64,000 bases of DNA from Rhodothermia bacterium (lineage in GTDB: Bacteria > Bacteroidota > Rhodothermia > Balneolales > Balneolaceae), in contig JAUICM010000006.1 in assembly GCA_030427885.1 (NCBI GenBank), positions 124,001 through 188,000 on the forward strand. Direction: 5' to 3'. Below, piece by piece: positions 52,516-62,178 of this stretch; position 1 is the stretch's first letter; the number at the start of each line of letters is the position of its first letter. Under the pieces are notes generated by a model that saw only the letters and a list, made by a program, of their open reading frames with translations, was not told where the DNA came from and did no database searches. Position numbers and translations under genes: made by a program.

Positions 52516-53901
52516 TTGATTCCCATCGACGAAGCTCACAGTTTGAATTATATGCTCGGTCAACAGTTTGGATTTTTTGCCACATCAGGTGAGATCGAGA
52601 TAGTTTCTCTGTCTGTTCAACTCGTGATAATGATACTTGGTCTGATCTTTTCAGCGCTGTTCTCAGGATCTGAAGTTGCATTTTTTTCATTAGCAAATCG
52701 GTTGGATGAGTTGGATAAGGATGAAGAATCACATTCGGCGGATCACAGGATTCTGGAAATGCTGGACAAACCGCGTCGTTTACTGGCTACCATCTTAATC
52801 GGCAATACCTTTGCTAATATCATGGCATCTGTAATGGCAGCTGTGATCACAGGAAGTCTGCTTTCTATTATTGGATTGTCAGAAGTTATTGTATATGCCC
52901 TTGAAGTAATTATACTGACCTATGCAATTCTCATACTTAGTGAGATCACTCCGAAGATCATTGCCATTAATAATCCGCTTTCGGTTTCCAGAAGATTAAG
53001 TGGATTTATTTATGTGCTGTTTATTGGTTTAAAGCCACTGGCAAAAATGATCGCTGAAAGTACGATCAGTCTGGAAAAATATCTTCCCAAGCCAACACCT
53101 AAGATGACTTCAGAAGACATTAAGACCATGGCTGAGGTGAGTGAACAGGAAGGCTCGATCAAAGAAGATGAGAGAGAGATCATCGAGAATGTGATCGAGT
53201 TCGGGACAATCACTGTTCGTGAGATCATGACTTCAAGAGTGAATGTGGTTGGAGTTGCAATTCAGGACTCGCTTGCTGATGTACTGGCTCAGATCAAAGA
53301 GCATAGCTATTCCAGAATGCCTCTTTATGAGAACGATCTGGATACAATTCTGGGAGTTATTTATGCAAAGGATGTACTTCCATACCTGAACATTGATTCA
53401 ACGGAAAATGAACCTTCTCTGAATTGGAAGACTATTTCAAGAAAGCCGCTTTTTATTCCTTCAACAAAGAAACTGGATGACCTGCTGCGGGACTTTCAGC
53501 ACGAAAAAACCCATATGGCTATAGTTGTGGATGAATATGGCGGAACGGAGGGATTGGTAACCATGGATGATATCCTCGAAGAGATCGTTGGTGATATCAT
53601 TGATGATGAAGGAGAAGAGGAGACCTTATATACTCAGTTCAAAAGTGGAATCTATATTTTTGATGCACAGATAGATCTGGACGACATGGAAGATATTCTG
53701 GAATGTGAACTTACCACAGAGGATGATGAGTATGAAACCCTGGGCGGTCTGATCTATCATTTAACGGAGAGCCTGCCTACTGTAGGTGAACGCGTTCAGT
53801 TCAGGAATCTGGAGCTTACAGTGCATTCTGTGCAGAATAACCGGATCAAAAAGGTGAGAGTGAAAGTAGACGAGCATACTAAACCTGCTCCAAAAGCATA
53901 A
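52516..53901 (+). CDS. GldE-like hemolysin/CorC-family membrane protein with CBS domains
   Basis: A 461-residue protein if TTG 52516 is used; ATG 52552 (MLGQQFGFF) is an alternative start. The N-terminal DUF21/CNNM domain has helices LVIMILGLIFSALFSGSEVA, ATILIGNTFANIMASVMAAV and VIILTYAILILSEITPKII. Two CBS motifs follow (VREIMTSRVNVVGVAIQD; HEKTHMAIVVDEYGGTEGLV), then a CorC/HlyC C-terminal domain (GIYIFDAQIDLDDMEDILEC). Magnesium/cobalt transport is proposed for the family; the ssb-neighbour position points to GldE, linked to gliding in Flavobacteria. No gldD follows: murB comes next after 10 bp. Confidence 0.88.
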   Translation: MIPIDEAHSLNYMLGQQFGFFATSGEIEIVSLSVQLVIMILGLIFSALFSGSEVAFFSLANRLDELDKDEESHSADHRILEMLDKPRRLLATILIGNTFANIMASVMAAVITGSLLSIIGLSEVIVYALEVIILTYAILILSEITPKIIAINNPLSVSRRLSGFIYVLFIGLKPLAKMIAESTISLEKYLPKPTPKMTSEDIKTMAEVSEQEGSIKEDEREIIENVIEFGTITVREIMTSRVNVVGVAIQDSLADVLAQIKEHSYSRMPLYENDLDTILGVIYAKDVLPYLNIDSTENEPSLNWKTISRKPLFIPSTKKLDDLLRDFQHEKTHMAIVVDEYGGTEGLVTMDDILEEIVGDIIDDEGEEETLYTQFKSGIYIFDAQIDLDDMEDILECELTTEDDEYETLGGLIYHLTESLPTVGERVQFRNLELTVHSVQNNRIKKVRVKVDEHTKPAPKA

Positions 53902-53911
53902 CATAATTACA

Positions 53912-54943
53912 ATGCCGTCTCCAATTGATATTAAAGAAAAGGTCTACCTGAGCCCTTATAACACTATGGGCATCCAAGCTGTAGCAGATTTTTTTGTAGA
54001 AGTGCATAGTGTTTCTGAGTTGAAAGTAGCCCTTCGGTATTCAAAAACAAATGCACTCCGGACTATGATTCTTGGAGGTGGAAGTAATGTACTTTTCACT
54101 ACCGATTTTAAAGGCCTGGTCATTCTGAATCGCATTGAAGGGGTTGAAATAGTAAGTGATTCAGATCAGGAAGTGATACTCAAAGCAGGAGCTGGTGAGA
54201 ATTGGCATGAACTGGTTCTCTATTGTGTGGATAAAGGCTATGGTGGAATCGAAAATCTGAGTTTGATACCTGGAACAGTTGGTGCTGCCCCAATTCAGAA
54301 TATCGGGGCTTATGGAGTAGAACTGGTTGATGTATTCGTTGAGCTTGAACTATTAGACAGAGAATCAGAAGATATTCGTACGCTTTCGAAATCGGAATGC
54401 AATTTTGGGTATAGGGATAGTGTATTCAAAAGAGAACTGAAGGATAAGGTCATTATTACATCAGTCACCTTGAAACTGAGTAAATCGGGTAACCCCAACT
54501 ATGAGTACGCATCTCTTAAACAAAATCTGAAAAGCAAAGGCATCGATGAGCCTACAATAAAACAGGTAAGCGATGCGGTGATTGAGGTAAGGCAAAGTAA
54601 GCTTCCGGATCCTGATGAGATCGGAAATACGGGTAGTTTTTTTAAGAACCCGGTTATACCGGTATTTCAGTATGATGAGTTAAAACAAACATTCCCGGAT
54701 CTTCCCGGATATCCAGTCACTGAGCGGCAAGTTAAAGTGCCTGCAGGATGGCTGATTGAAAAAGCCGGATGGAAAGGCAAGAGAAATGGTAATGCCGGGG
54801 TTCATGATAAACAGGCTTTAGTGTTGGTGAATCACGGGAATGCCACAGGAGAAGAACTACTGGAACTGGCTGGCCTGATACAGGGTTCTGTGAAAGAGAA
54901 ATTTGAAATAAATCTTATTCCGGAAGTAAATCTGATCAACTGA
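53912..54943 (+). CDS. murB: UDP-N-acetylenolpyruvoylglucosamine reductase
   Basis: A 343-residue FAD enzyme that reduces UDP-GlcNAc-enolpyruvate to UDP-MurNAc in peptidoglycan synthesis. FAD-binding segments are RTMILGGGSNVLFTTDFKG and LSLIPGTVGAAPIQNIGAYG; the catalytic Ser is in NTGSFFKNPV. The C-terminal part PAGWLIEKAGWKGKRNGNAGVHDKQALV matches type I MurB (E. coli length, with the extra loop). Cytoplasmic. It starts 10 bp after the GldE-like gene and is probably co-transcribed. Confidence 0.97.
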   Translation: MPSPIDIKEKVYLSPYNTMGIQAVADFFVEVHSVSELKVALRYSKTNALRTMILGGGSNVLFTTDFKGLVILNRIEGVEIVSDSDQEVILKAGAGENWHELVLYCVDKGYGGIENLSLIPGTVGAAPIQNIGAYGVELVDVFVELELLDRESEDIRTLSKSECNFGYRDSVFKRELKDKVIITSVTLKLSKSGNPNYEYASLKQNLKSKGIDEPTIKQVSDAVIEVRQSKLPDPDEIGNTGSFFKNPVIPVFQYDELKQTFPDLPGYPVTERQVKVPAGWLIEKAGWKGKRNGNAGVHDKQALVLVNHGNATGEELLELAGLIQGSVKEKFEINLIPEVNLIN

Positions 54944-55005
54944 TCAGTTAACTTTTGGAACACTTTGTCTGATCAAAGTATTTAAGTATTCATTGTTAAA
55001 CTAAC

Positions 55006-56508
55006 ATGAGATATATGAAATCGGGATATTTTAAGATCATTTATATAGCGCTGGCAGCAATTATTTTTAATGCAGCATGCGTTTCCTTTCAAACCAGTCC
55101 GGTATCGGGAAATAAAAGGGCCTATGGGTATTCATGGGAGCAGGAGTTACAGATAGGGGCTGAGGCCGATCAGGAAATAATCGCTCAGTACGGACTCTAT
55201 GAAGATGCTTCTCTAACTACATATGTTGAGCAGCTTGGCCATGAACTGGTGGAGGTAAGTCATTTTAATCGGGAAGATACCCCAGAGCAGTATCAGAATA
55301 CTGAGTTCACTTTCAGAGTATTGAACAGTCCGGTAGTGAATGCTTTTGCGTTACCGGGTGGATATGTGTATGTGACCCGTGGATTGCTATCACACCTTGA
55401 AAACGAAGCCCAGCTGATGGTGGTGCTGGGACATGAGATCGGCCATGTTGCAGCGCGACATGCATCACAGAGAGCTGCAGAACAACAGATAGGCCAGCTT
55501 GCTATTATTGGAGGAGCAGTATTGGGAGAATCGCTTGGATTTGATGGGGGCAATATACTCCAGTTAAGCAGCCAGACAGCTCAGTTGTTATTTCTAAGCT
55601 ACAGCAGAGATGATGAAAGGGAATCGGATAAGCTAGGTGTCGAATATTCCGCAATGGATGGATATGCAGCTTCAGAAGGAGGGGAGTTCTTTACTTCACT
55701 TAAACGAATTTCTGAAAAAGCAGGGCATAATATTCCATCGCACCTTTCTTCTCACCCTGATCCGGGCGAAAGAGAACAAAATATACCAAGAATGGCTGCC
55801 GAGTGGGAAGCTAAAGGCTACGAGATGGCAAAAGTAGATCGTGGCGAATTTCTCGAAATGCTTGATGGTATGATGTACGGAGATAATCCTAGGGAAGGAT
55901 TTGTTCAGAACAGTACCTTTTTTCATCCGGATCTTGGTTTTAGATTTCCGGTGCCTGATGCATTTACTTTGTATAATCAAAAAAGTGCAGTGATGCTTGT
56001 AAATGAGTCACAGGATGCGATTGTTCAATTTACAATAGACTCTGAGAATTCAAGCGCACAGGCTTCAGTTCAGGCCTTTATCGGTCAGGACGGGGTGAAT
56101 GCAATAGAACAGTTTGGAGCTAATATAAATGGGAATGAAGCATATAAAGCCATAGCTGCTGCACAAACAGAAGATGGTACTGAGCTTAAGCTGGATATTA
56201 CTGCAGTTGAATTTGAAGGAGCCATTTATCGGTTTTTAAGTTATTCTACTACTGCTCAGTTTGATGTTTACAGTGATGCATTTGCCGAGGTGACATCAAG
56301 CTTCAGGAAAGTGACCGATTCTTCGATATTGAATGTGAAACCTGTTCGTATCAAACTGAAAAGAGCGGCGAGTACAACAAGCTTTGCAAATCTACTACCT
56401 GCGCAGTTGCCTATGGGAATAGAACCGCTTGATATTGCCATTCTCAATCAGGTAGAACTGAACGAAACGATAGAGAGTGGCACCCTCATTAAGATCCCTG
56501 TTCAGTAG
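55006..56508 (+). CDS. M48 family zinc metalloprotease, lipoprotein
   Basis: A 500-residue BepA/LoiP-type protease. The lipoprotein signal ends at Cys25 (FNAAC). The zinc motif HEIGH is at 143-147, in VVLGHEIGHVAARHASQ; the third ligand is in the DERESDKLGVEYSAMDGY segment (Glu). An internal loop after it (GHNIPSHLSSHPDPGERE) is typical. A C-terminal extension of about 200 residues includes a beta domain (FRFPVPDAFTLYNQKSAVML) and ends in a LysM-like stretch (ILNQVELNETIESGTLIKIP), which could bind peptidoglycan. Likely an envelope quality-control protease. Met4 is an alternative start. Confidence 0.92.
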   Translation: MRYMKSGYFKIIYIALAAIIFNAACVSFQTSPVSGNKRAYGYSWEQELQIGAEADQEIIAQYGLYEDASLTTYVEQLGHELVEVSHFNREDTPEQYQNTEFTFRVLNSPVVNAFALPGGYVYVTRGLLSHLENEAQLMVVLGHEIGHVAARHASQRAAEQQIGQLAIIGGAVLGESLGFDGGNILQLSSQTAQLLFLSYSRDDERESDKLGVEYSAMDGYAASEGGEFFTSLKRISEKAGHNIPSHLSSHPDPGEREQNIPRMAAEWEAKGYEMAKVDRGEFLEMLDGMMYGDNPREGFVQNSTFFHPDLGFRFPVPDAFTLYNQKSAVMLVNESQDAIVQFTIDSENSSAQASVQAFIGQDGVNAIEQFGANINGNEAYKAIAAAQTEDGTELKLDITAVEFEGAIYRFLSYSTTAQFDVYSDAFAEVTSSFRKVTDSSILNVKPVRIKLKRAASTTSFANLLPAQLPMGIEPLDIAILNQVELNETIESGTLIKIPVQ

Positions 56509-56520
56509 AAACGGAAGGGC

Positions 56521-56553
56521 AAAAAAAAGAGAGGGTAGTTCATTACCCTCTCT
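56521..56553 (-). terminator. Rho-independent terminator of the TorF-like porin gene
   Basis: Perfect 10-bp stem AGAGAGGGTA / TACCCTCTCT (56528-56537 and 56544-56553) with a GTTCAT loop. On the minus strand it is followed by a run of eight T, a strong terminator for the porin gene ending at 56598; on the plus strand it may also slow read-through from the M48 gene. Confidence 0.9.
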
Positions 56554-56597
56554 ATGGTCAGTTAAAAGTAGATCAAACGATCATACAAGGAAAATTC

Positions 56598-57266
56598 TTA
56601 GAAAGAAACTCCTGCCAGAATATACAACTGCTCTGAATCTGGATTAAGAATCACAGAACCAAATAGTGGTAATGTGAAAGTATCTGTAATCACAATGTCT
56701 TTACTGGCTGAAACACCAATATTCACAAGAGCAAATTCAGTGTCGGTTGAATGCCAGCCATCACCAGCACCAATAAATACATCTGCAACATCGAATGAGT
56801 AACCTGCTTCAAAATACAGATCATCACCAACTGCACCAGAACCACCAAAAATATAATTTGCAGAAATTGAGAAAGCGTCAATTTCGTAACCAACATTAGC
56901 TTCTAAAGCATGGGTGTCAATATCAGTCCAGGATGAACCAGGATAGTAATAGTCAGTAATACCCACACTTAAGCCAAAGTCAAAGCCGTATCCGGCATAA
57001 AGATCCATTTCCTGGAACCCGTCATAACCTTGTGACCCCCAGGCCCCAACAGCAAAGCCGCTGGCTCCTAATTCCACAAATGGTTGAATAGATGGGCCCG
57101 AATAAGCAACACCACGCCATACGTAGGTGCTTACAAGGTCTGCTCCGGTACTTACTTCAACCTGTGCTTGTGCAGATGTTGAATTAAGAGCAACAAGTGT
57201 GCCTGTTATAAGCAGAGTAAATAATGCCTTTTTAAAGGCCTTCAGTGATGTGTTTAAAGTTTTCAT
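56598..57266 (-). CDS. TorF-like outer-membrane porin
   Basis: A 222-residue exported protein (signal ALFTLLITGTLVALNSTSAQA, cleaved before QVEVS). The mature chain opens VSTGADLVSTYVWRGVAYSG...SIQPFVELGASGFAVGAWGS, the TorF/MltA-linked porin opening (gene family TIGR02001), and continues as about ten short strands ending YILAGVSF with terminal Phe. Probably an outer-membrane channel. It lies 142 bp after the ammonium transporter gene on the same strand, and such pairs occur in other genomes, suggesting an uptake role for ammonium or related solutes; that is inference. Confidence 0.78.
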   Translation of the reverse strand: MKTLNTSLKAFKKALFTLLITGTLVALNSTSAQAQVEVSTGADLVSTYVWRGVAYSGPSIQPFVELGASGFAVGAWGSQGYDGFQEMDLYAGYGFDFGLSVGITDYYYPGSSWTDIDTHALEANVGYEIDAFSISANYIFGGSGAVGDDLYFEAGYSFDVADVFIGAGDGWHSTDTEFALVNIGVSASKDIVITDTFTLPLFGSVILNPDSEQLYILAGVSF

Positions 57267-57408
57267 TTTATAGTCCTTAGTTGAGTGAGTGGTTGTTAGG
57301 CTGTTCGAAATACCAAAATGAGTAGATGAACAAGGTTGGACTCCGCATGAGGGAAGAGGAATGCTCTTCCCTCAATGGAGTTCAATTTTTTGAGTGAGAT
57401 TAATGGGA

Positions 57409-58713
57409 TTATGCGATCCCTGCAGCAGTAGAAAATTCAGGATAAGCTTCTGCATCGTGTTCGTGAAGGTCAAGCCCCATTTCTTCGAGGTGACCGTTAA
57501 CACGCAGTGGGATTACCAGGTCGATTAGTTTGAATACAAGATAACTAACGCCGAAAGTCCACAGGAATGCTGCAGCAATACCGATTAGCTGAACCCCGAT
57601 GATACTAGGGTTGAACATATCACCGGTGTTGAATAATCCTGCAGCAAGAGTTCCCCATGCGCCACAAACACCGTGAACAGATACAGCACCTACAGCATCA
57701 TCCACTTTTTTCTCCAGAAGGATCATTGAGTAGTGAACAAGTATACCAGCTACTAAACCAGCGATGATGGCAAAACCAGGAGTTAAGTTAGCACAGCCGG
57801 CAGTGATACCTACAAGACCTGCAAGTACACCATTTAGAGTTACTGCACCATCAGGTTTACCGGTGGAGAACCAGCTGATGATCATTGCACCAGACGCGCC
57901 AGCACCAGCAGCCAGGAAAGTATTTAATGCGATAAGAGCGATCGAAGTATCACCTGTAGTTGTTGAACCAGCGTTGAAACCGAACCAACCTAACCAGAGG
58001 ATGAATACGCCAAGTGCAGCCAAAGGAATACTGTGACCTTTAATAGTTTGAGGTTTGCCGTCAACATATTTGCCAACACGCGGACCTACAACAATGGCAC
58101 CAGCAAGAGCAGCCCAGCCACCAACAGAGTGTACTACAGTAGATCCGGCAAAGTCAATAAATCCAAGTCCTTCAAGCCATCCACTACCGTTGAAAAGAGA
58201 ACCCCAGGCCCATGATCCGAACACAGGGTAAATAACGGCAGTAATAATAATAGAAAATATCAGGTAAGCATTAAATGCAGTTCGTTCTGCAACTGCTCCG
58301 GAAACGATAGTAGCTGCTGTTGCAGCAAATACCGCCTGAAAAAAGAAGAAGGTGTAAGACCATTCAATTGAATAATCTCCGATGGTTGATAAGGCAAAGC
58401 CATCCGTGCCGATCCATCCGCCAGCAGTGGTTCCGAACATGATACCGAAACCTACAAAGTAGAAAGCGAGACTACCAGCACCAACGTCCATCATATTTTT
58501 CATGATGATGTTGACAGCATTTTTTGCCCTGGTGAAACCGACCTCAACCATTGCAAAACCAGCCTGCATAAAGAATACCAAACAAGCAGCCAGTATTGTC
58601 CAAACGTAATTTAAATTGTCTTGCACTGTATCTGCTGTAAGGTCTTGTGCCTGAACAGAATCAGCAAATAAAACAGCGAGTGAGCATAGAAGTAATTTAT
58701 ATCGAAGCTTCAT
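57409..58713 (-). CDS. amt: Ammonium transporter (Amt/Mep/Rh family)
   Basis: A 434-residue polytopic inner-membrane protein with an N-terminal cleavable signal (LLLCSLAVLFADSVQA) before eleven helices, as in AmtB. Conserved blocks include DFAGSTVVHSVGGWAALAGA (with the pore His of the first half), WFGFNAGSTT, and DAVGAVSVHGVCGAWGTLAAG (second pore His). It conducts ammonium/ammonia. No glnK/PII gene is beside it. Its promoter lies in the region shared with divergent purB. Confidence 0.97.
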   Translation of the reverse strand: MKLRYKLLLCSLAVLFADSVQAQDLTADTVQDNLNYVWTILAACLVFFMQAGFAMVEVGFTRAKNAVNIIMKNMMDVGAGSLAFYFVGFGIMFGTTAGGWIGTDGFALSTIGDYSIEWSYTFFFFQAVFAATAATIVSGAVAERTAFNAYLIFSIIITAVIYPVFGSWAWGSLFNGSGWLEGLGFIDFAGSTVVHSVGGWAALAGAIVVGPRVGKYVDGKPQTIKGHSIPLAALGVFILWLGWFGFNAGSTTTGDTSIALIALNTFLAAGAGASGAMIISWFSTGKPDGAVTLNGVLAGLVGITAGCANLTPGFAIIAGLVAGILVHYSMILLEKKVDDAVGAVSVHGVCGAWGTLAAGLFNTGDMFNPSIIGVQLIGIAAAFLWTFGVSYLVFKLIDLVIPLRVNGHLEEMGLDLHEHDAEAYPEFSTAAGIA

Positions 58714-59024
58714 TAGTTATTGTGGTTAGTTAGTGATGAATGTAGTGAGTGTGAACTATTTCACGACTCTAACATAATTAGGTGAATACTATTTTCAAAC
58801 ATAAAAAATTAATCAAATGATAATGATATCATAAATTAATACGATTAAAAGCGCTTTTCTCTGACTTCATCGGAATTGAAAGCGCTTACTTTTTAATTAA
58901 ATTTTTTTTTGAGAGCTTCGATTTTACAAGTGTTAACAGGGGTGAATTGGGTTCATTTCTTCAAATTAATGTTCGCCAAAGTCTTATCTTTGTGCGCAGA
59001 CAATACTAATGAACTCACTATCGA
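58714..59024. promoter_or_regulatory. Divergent amt / purB regulatory region
   Basis: 311 bp between two genes that point away from each other. Two near-palindromes, AAAAGCGCTTTT (58847-58858) and TTGAAAGCGCTTAC (58876-58889), have centres 31 bp apart (three helical turns), so they could bind one regulator cooperatively; they look like LacI-family operators. Together they can also fold into a hairpin (AAGCGCTTTT / GAAAGCGCTT), followed by a T9 run (58902-58910), so an alternative reading is a terminator or attenuator ahead of purB. ATGATATCAT (58823-58832) is a further palindrome. Confidence 0.45.
58985..58992 (+). promoter_or_regulatory. Possible purB -7 promoter element
   Basis: TATCTTTG matches the Bacteroidota -7 consensus TAnnTTTG and lies 32 bp before the purB ATG. 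A matching -33 TTG at the normal spacing was not found, so this is a weak call. Confidence 0.35.
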
Positions 59025-60320
59025 ATGATCTCTAGATACTCCCGAAAAGAAATGTCAGATATTTGGACTGAAGAAAATCAGTTTCAGGCCTGGCTTGAAG
59101 TAGAATTGGCCTCATGCTGGGCATGGTCCAAATTGGGAGTGATCCCTGAAAAAGATGTGGATCTTCTGTATCAGAAGTCTGGCTTCGATCTGGATCGCAT
59201 TAAAGAAATCGAAGAACAAACCCGACACGATGTTGTTGCTTTTACAAGAGCAGTATCTGAAACATTGGGAGAGGAGAAGAAATGGATCCATTACGGACTG
59301 ACTTCAACAGATGTGGTTGATACTGCCTGGGGAGTAAGGCTGAAACAGGCGAATAAGATCATAAAGGACGATTTGGAAAGGATTATTTCAGTACTGGCCG
59401 AAAAAGCAAAAAAACACAAGTATACAGTCATGATAGGTCGGACACATGGTATTCACGCTGAGCCTACTACTTTTGGCTTGAAGTGTGCTCTTTGGTATGC
59501 AGAGATGAAAAGAAACCTGGAGCGTTTCGAAAAGGCAGCAGCCGATGTGGAATTTGGAAAACTATCGGGCTCGGTTGGAACTTTTGCGAACATCCCACCT
59601 GAGGTAGAACAGTTTACCTGTGAAAAACTGGGACTCACTCCGGCGCCTATCTCAACCCAAACGCTTCAGAGAGATCGTCATGCGTATTATATGTCGACTC
59701 TGGCTCTGATCGGATCAACTATGGAAAAGATGGCTGTTGAAGTAAGGCATCTTCAGCGCAGCGAGGTTAGGGAAGCAGAGGAAGCATTCCGGAAAGGGCA
59801 AAAAGGTTCTTCATCGATGCCACATAAACGAAACCCAATCAGTTCAGAAAATATATCAGGTTGTGCACGGGTTTTGAGAGGATACATGGTTACCGCTTTC
59901 GAAAATATCCCGCTATGGCACGAACGTGATATTTCACATTCATCTGCCGAGCGTATCATTCTTCCTGATGCTACCATACTGCTGGATTATATGCTTAGTC
60001 GCTTTTCAAATGTGATCGAAAACCTGGTTGTGTTTGAAGAGAATATGGAATCGAATATCTGGAAAACACATGGATTAGTCTTTTCTCAACGTGTGCTTAA
60101 CAAACTGATCGAAAAAGGAATCGTCCGCGAACAGGCTTACGATGCTGTGCAACCACTGGCAATGCAATCCTGGGAAGGACAAAAACCGTTCAAACCACTT
60201 ATTGAGGGAGATGAGTTTATTAGCTCTCAACTGAGTCAGGATGAGATCGATGATGCTTTTGATCTTAAGCACCATACCCGTAATGTGGATACGATCTTTG
60301 AAAGGGTGGGGTTGGCTTAG
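59025..60320 (+). CDS. purB: Adenylosuccinate lyase
   Basis: A 431-residue fumarase/aspartase-superfamily enzyme acting twice in purine synthesis (SAICAR to AICAR; adenylosuccinate to AMP). The signature is [15 protein letters not shown] (catalytic Ser loop); the active-site region H-x-T has [12 protein letters not shown] and [14 protein letters not shown], and [14 protein letters not shown] is the third conserved block. Length matches the short bacterial type (PurB of Bacillus, about 430). Cytoplasmic. Its stop is one base from the stop of the convergent ClC gene. Confidence 0.97.
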   Translation: MISRYSRKEMSDIWTEENQFQAWLEVELASCWAWSKLGVIPEKDVDLLYQKSGFDLDRIKEIEEQTRHDVVAFTRAVSETLGEEKKWIHYGLTSTDVVDTAWGVRLKQANKIIKDDLERIISVLAEKAKKHKYTVMIGRTHGIHAEPTTFGLKCALWYAEMKRNLERFEKAAADVEFGKLSGSVGTFANIPPEVEQFTCEKLGLTPAPISTQTLQRDRHAYYMSTLALIGSTMEKMAVEVRHLQRSEVREAEEAFRKGQKGSSSMPHKRNPISSENISGCARVLRGYMVTAFENIPLWHERDISHSSAERIILPDATILLDYMLSRFSNVIENLVVFEENMESNIWKTHGLVFSQRVLNKLIEKGIVREQAYDAVQPLAMQSWEGQKPFKPLIEGDEFISSQLSQDEIDDAFDLKHHTRNVDTIFERVGLA

Positions 60321-60321
60321 T

Positions 60322-62097
60322 TCAGCCGGTAAACTCGATCAGCTTTCGGCGGTAGGCAGAGAATAATTTCGATTTAGAAACGAAGCCAAGATATAATCCA
60401 TCTTTCAGAACCGGTAAGTTCCATGCTCCGGTTGACTGAAATTTCCGGATCACATCAGACATGTCCTCATCGGCATCGATGGTTGCCGGAGGCAGATACA
60501 TCAACTCTGCAACAACCAATACATCATAAAGTGAGACATCAAACATGAAACTTCGTATGTCATCGAGTGTGATGATCCCAACCAGTTTACCTTCATCATT
60601 AACAACCGGAAATAAATTTCTCTTACTGGTAGTGACCACCTTTACCAGTTCCCTGAGCGTCATTTTCGGATTGATTTTTCTGAAATTTGTTTCAAGTACT
60701 TTGCTCACATTTAGCAGAGTAAGAACAGCCTGATCTTTGTTATGGGTAAGCAGGTCTCCCTTTTTCACCAATTCTCTTGTATAAAAAGAATAGGGCATGA
60801 ATTTTTTTGTGATCAGATAAGAAATCGCCGAAACGAGCATCAATGGAATAAATAATTCATATCCACCCGTGATTTCCGCAATAAGGAATACTGCTGTTAG
60901 TGGAGCATGAAGGATGCCGGCCATTAATCCGGTCATTCCAACCAACACGAAATTACTTTCAGCCAGGGTGGTGATCTTCAGGTCATTAATGAATCTTGCG
61001 AAAAAGTATCCTGTGGATGCTCCCATGAAGATAGATGGTGCAAATACACCACCAACACCTCCGGCTCCCATGGTAAATGAAGTGGCAAATGCTTTCAGTA
61101 AGATCATACCAAGCATGAAAACCAGAATAAAATACTCGTGATCAATAAACTGTTCCAGTGAGAAGTGTCCTACTGAACTGGAAAATGTGCCATTCAGCAT
61201 CCTGTTAATAGTTTCATATCCTTCACCATACAACTCTGGTATTAGGAAAATGACCAAGCTTAGCAAGGTACCACCTACAAGGATTCTGGAGTGTTGCTTT
61301 TTCATTCCGGAAAAGAAATCATCCAGAGAGAAAGAGATCTTATTAAAATAAAGGGAAACGAACGCAGCAAAAATTCCTAGAAGTGCATAATAAGGCAGAT
61401 CCGATAATTGAAATGCCGTTTCAAGTCTGTAGTGGAACAGGTAGTCATTTCCCTGCAGGAAGATGGAAGTTATCGCTCCGGCAATAGAGGAAAGCAGGAG
61501 AGGAATGAGGGAGCTCATGGTCAGGTCAAGGCTGAAGATCTCGATCGTAAATACAATAGCTGTAATGGGAGCATTGAATATTGCAGCGATTGCACTGGCT
61601 GAAGCACAGGACATAAGAAGGATCTTTGAGCGGTAGTTGATATGCATCAATCTCCCCAGATTAGAACCAATGGCAGATCCTGTACTTACTGCCGGTCCCT
61701 CGAGACCTACCGAACCTCCAAAGCCTACTGTGAAAATACTGGTCACAATAGAGGCAAACATTCGGTATGGAGCCAGGAAACCACCTTTCCTTGAGATAGC
61801 AAATAAGGCTGATGGAATACCCTCCCCAATGCGCTCCTTGATCAGATACCTGATACCGACGGTGATCAGGATTCCGATGATTGGAAAAATAAAATAATAA
61901 GGACTGTAATAGTTCGAAAAGGCATCTGACCCGATAAAGTTCTGGATCATATGAGTGGAGTTCTTCAATGTAACAGCAACCAGACCAGTTATGAATCCAA
62001 CCAAAACGCTTAGAATGAGGATAAACTGTTCTTGTGGAATATGACGGGCCCGCCATATTAAAATTCTAGCAAAGAAATTCTTTGGAGGAGGGAGCAT
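60322..62097 (-). CDS. ClC-type chloride channel/transporter with CBS domains
   Basis: A 591-residue polytopic protein of the ClC family. The ion-selectivity motifs are present: GEGIPSALF (GSGIP-like), GGSVGLEGPAVSTGSAIGS (GxEGP), and GVGGVFAPSIFMGA (GxFxP). The G-x-E-G-P Glu fits proton-coupled exchange. Two CBS domains form the last about 130 residues (MTLRELVKVVTTSKRNLFPVV; LYDVLVVAELMYLPPATIDA). Inner membrane; exchanges Cl- (or other anions) for H+. It converges on purB with 1 bp between stops, so there is no room for separate terminators. Confidence 0.95.
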   Translation of the reverse strand: MLPPPKNFFARILIWRARHIPQEQFILILSVLVGFITGLVAVTLKNSTHMIQNFIGSDAFSNYYSPYYFIFPIIGILITVGIRYLIKERIGEGIPSALFAISRKGGFLAPYRMFASIVTSIFTVGFGGSVGLEGPAVSTGSAIGSNLGRLMHINYRSKILLMSCASASAIAAIFNAPITAIVFTIEIFSLDLTMSSLIPLLLSSIAGAITSIFLQGNDYLFHYRLETAFQLSDLPYYALLGIFAAFVSLYFNKISFSLDDFFSGMKKQHSRILVGGTLLSLVIFLIPELYGEGYETINRMLNGTFSSSVGHFSLEQFIDHEYFILVFMLGMILLKAFATSFTMGAGGVGGVFAPSIFMGASTGYFFARFINDLKITTLAESNFVLVGMTGLMAGILHAPLTAVFLIAEITGGYELFIPLMLVSAISYLITKKFMPYSFYTRELVKKGDLLTHNKDQAVLTLLNVSKVLETNFRKINPKMTLRELVKVVTTSKRNLFPVVNDEGKLVGIITLDDIRSFMFDVSLYDVLVVAELMYLPPATIDADEDMSDVIRKFQSTGAWNLPVLKDGLYLGFVSKSKLFSAYRRKLIEFTG

Positions 62098-62178
62098 TGA
62101 TGATAGCCAAAATTTTGAGCGTGCAAATATACAGAACTTTCATTCCAATTATTGGAAGCAATGCTGGAAAAATAAATA

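Noticed and set aside
61661-62056. Second minus-strand 131-codon frame inside the ClC gene
   Set aside because: Out of frame with the ClC selectivity motifs, which are clearly the coded ones.
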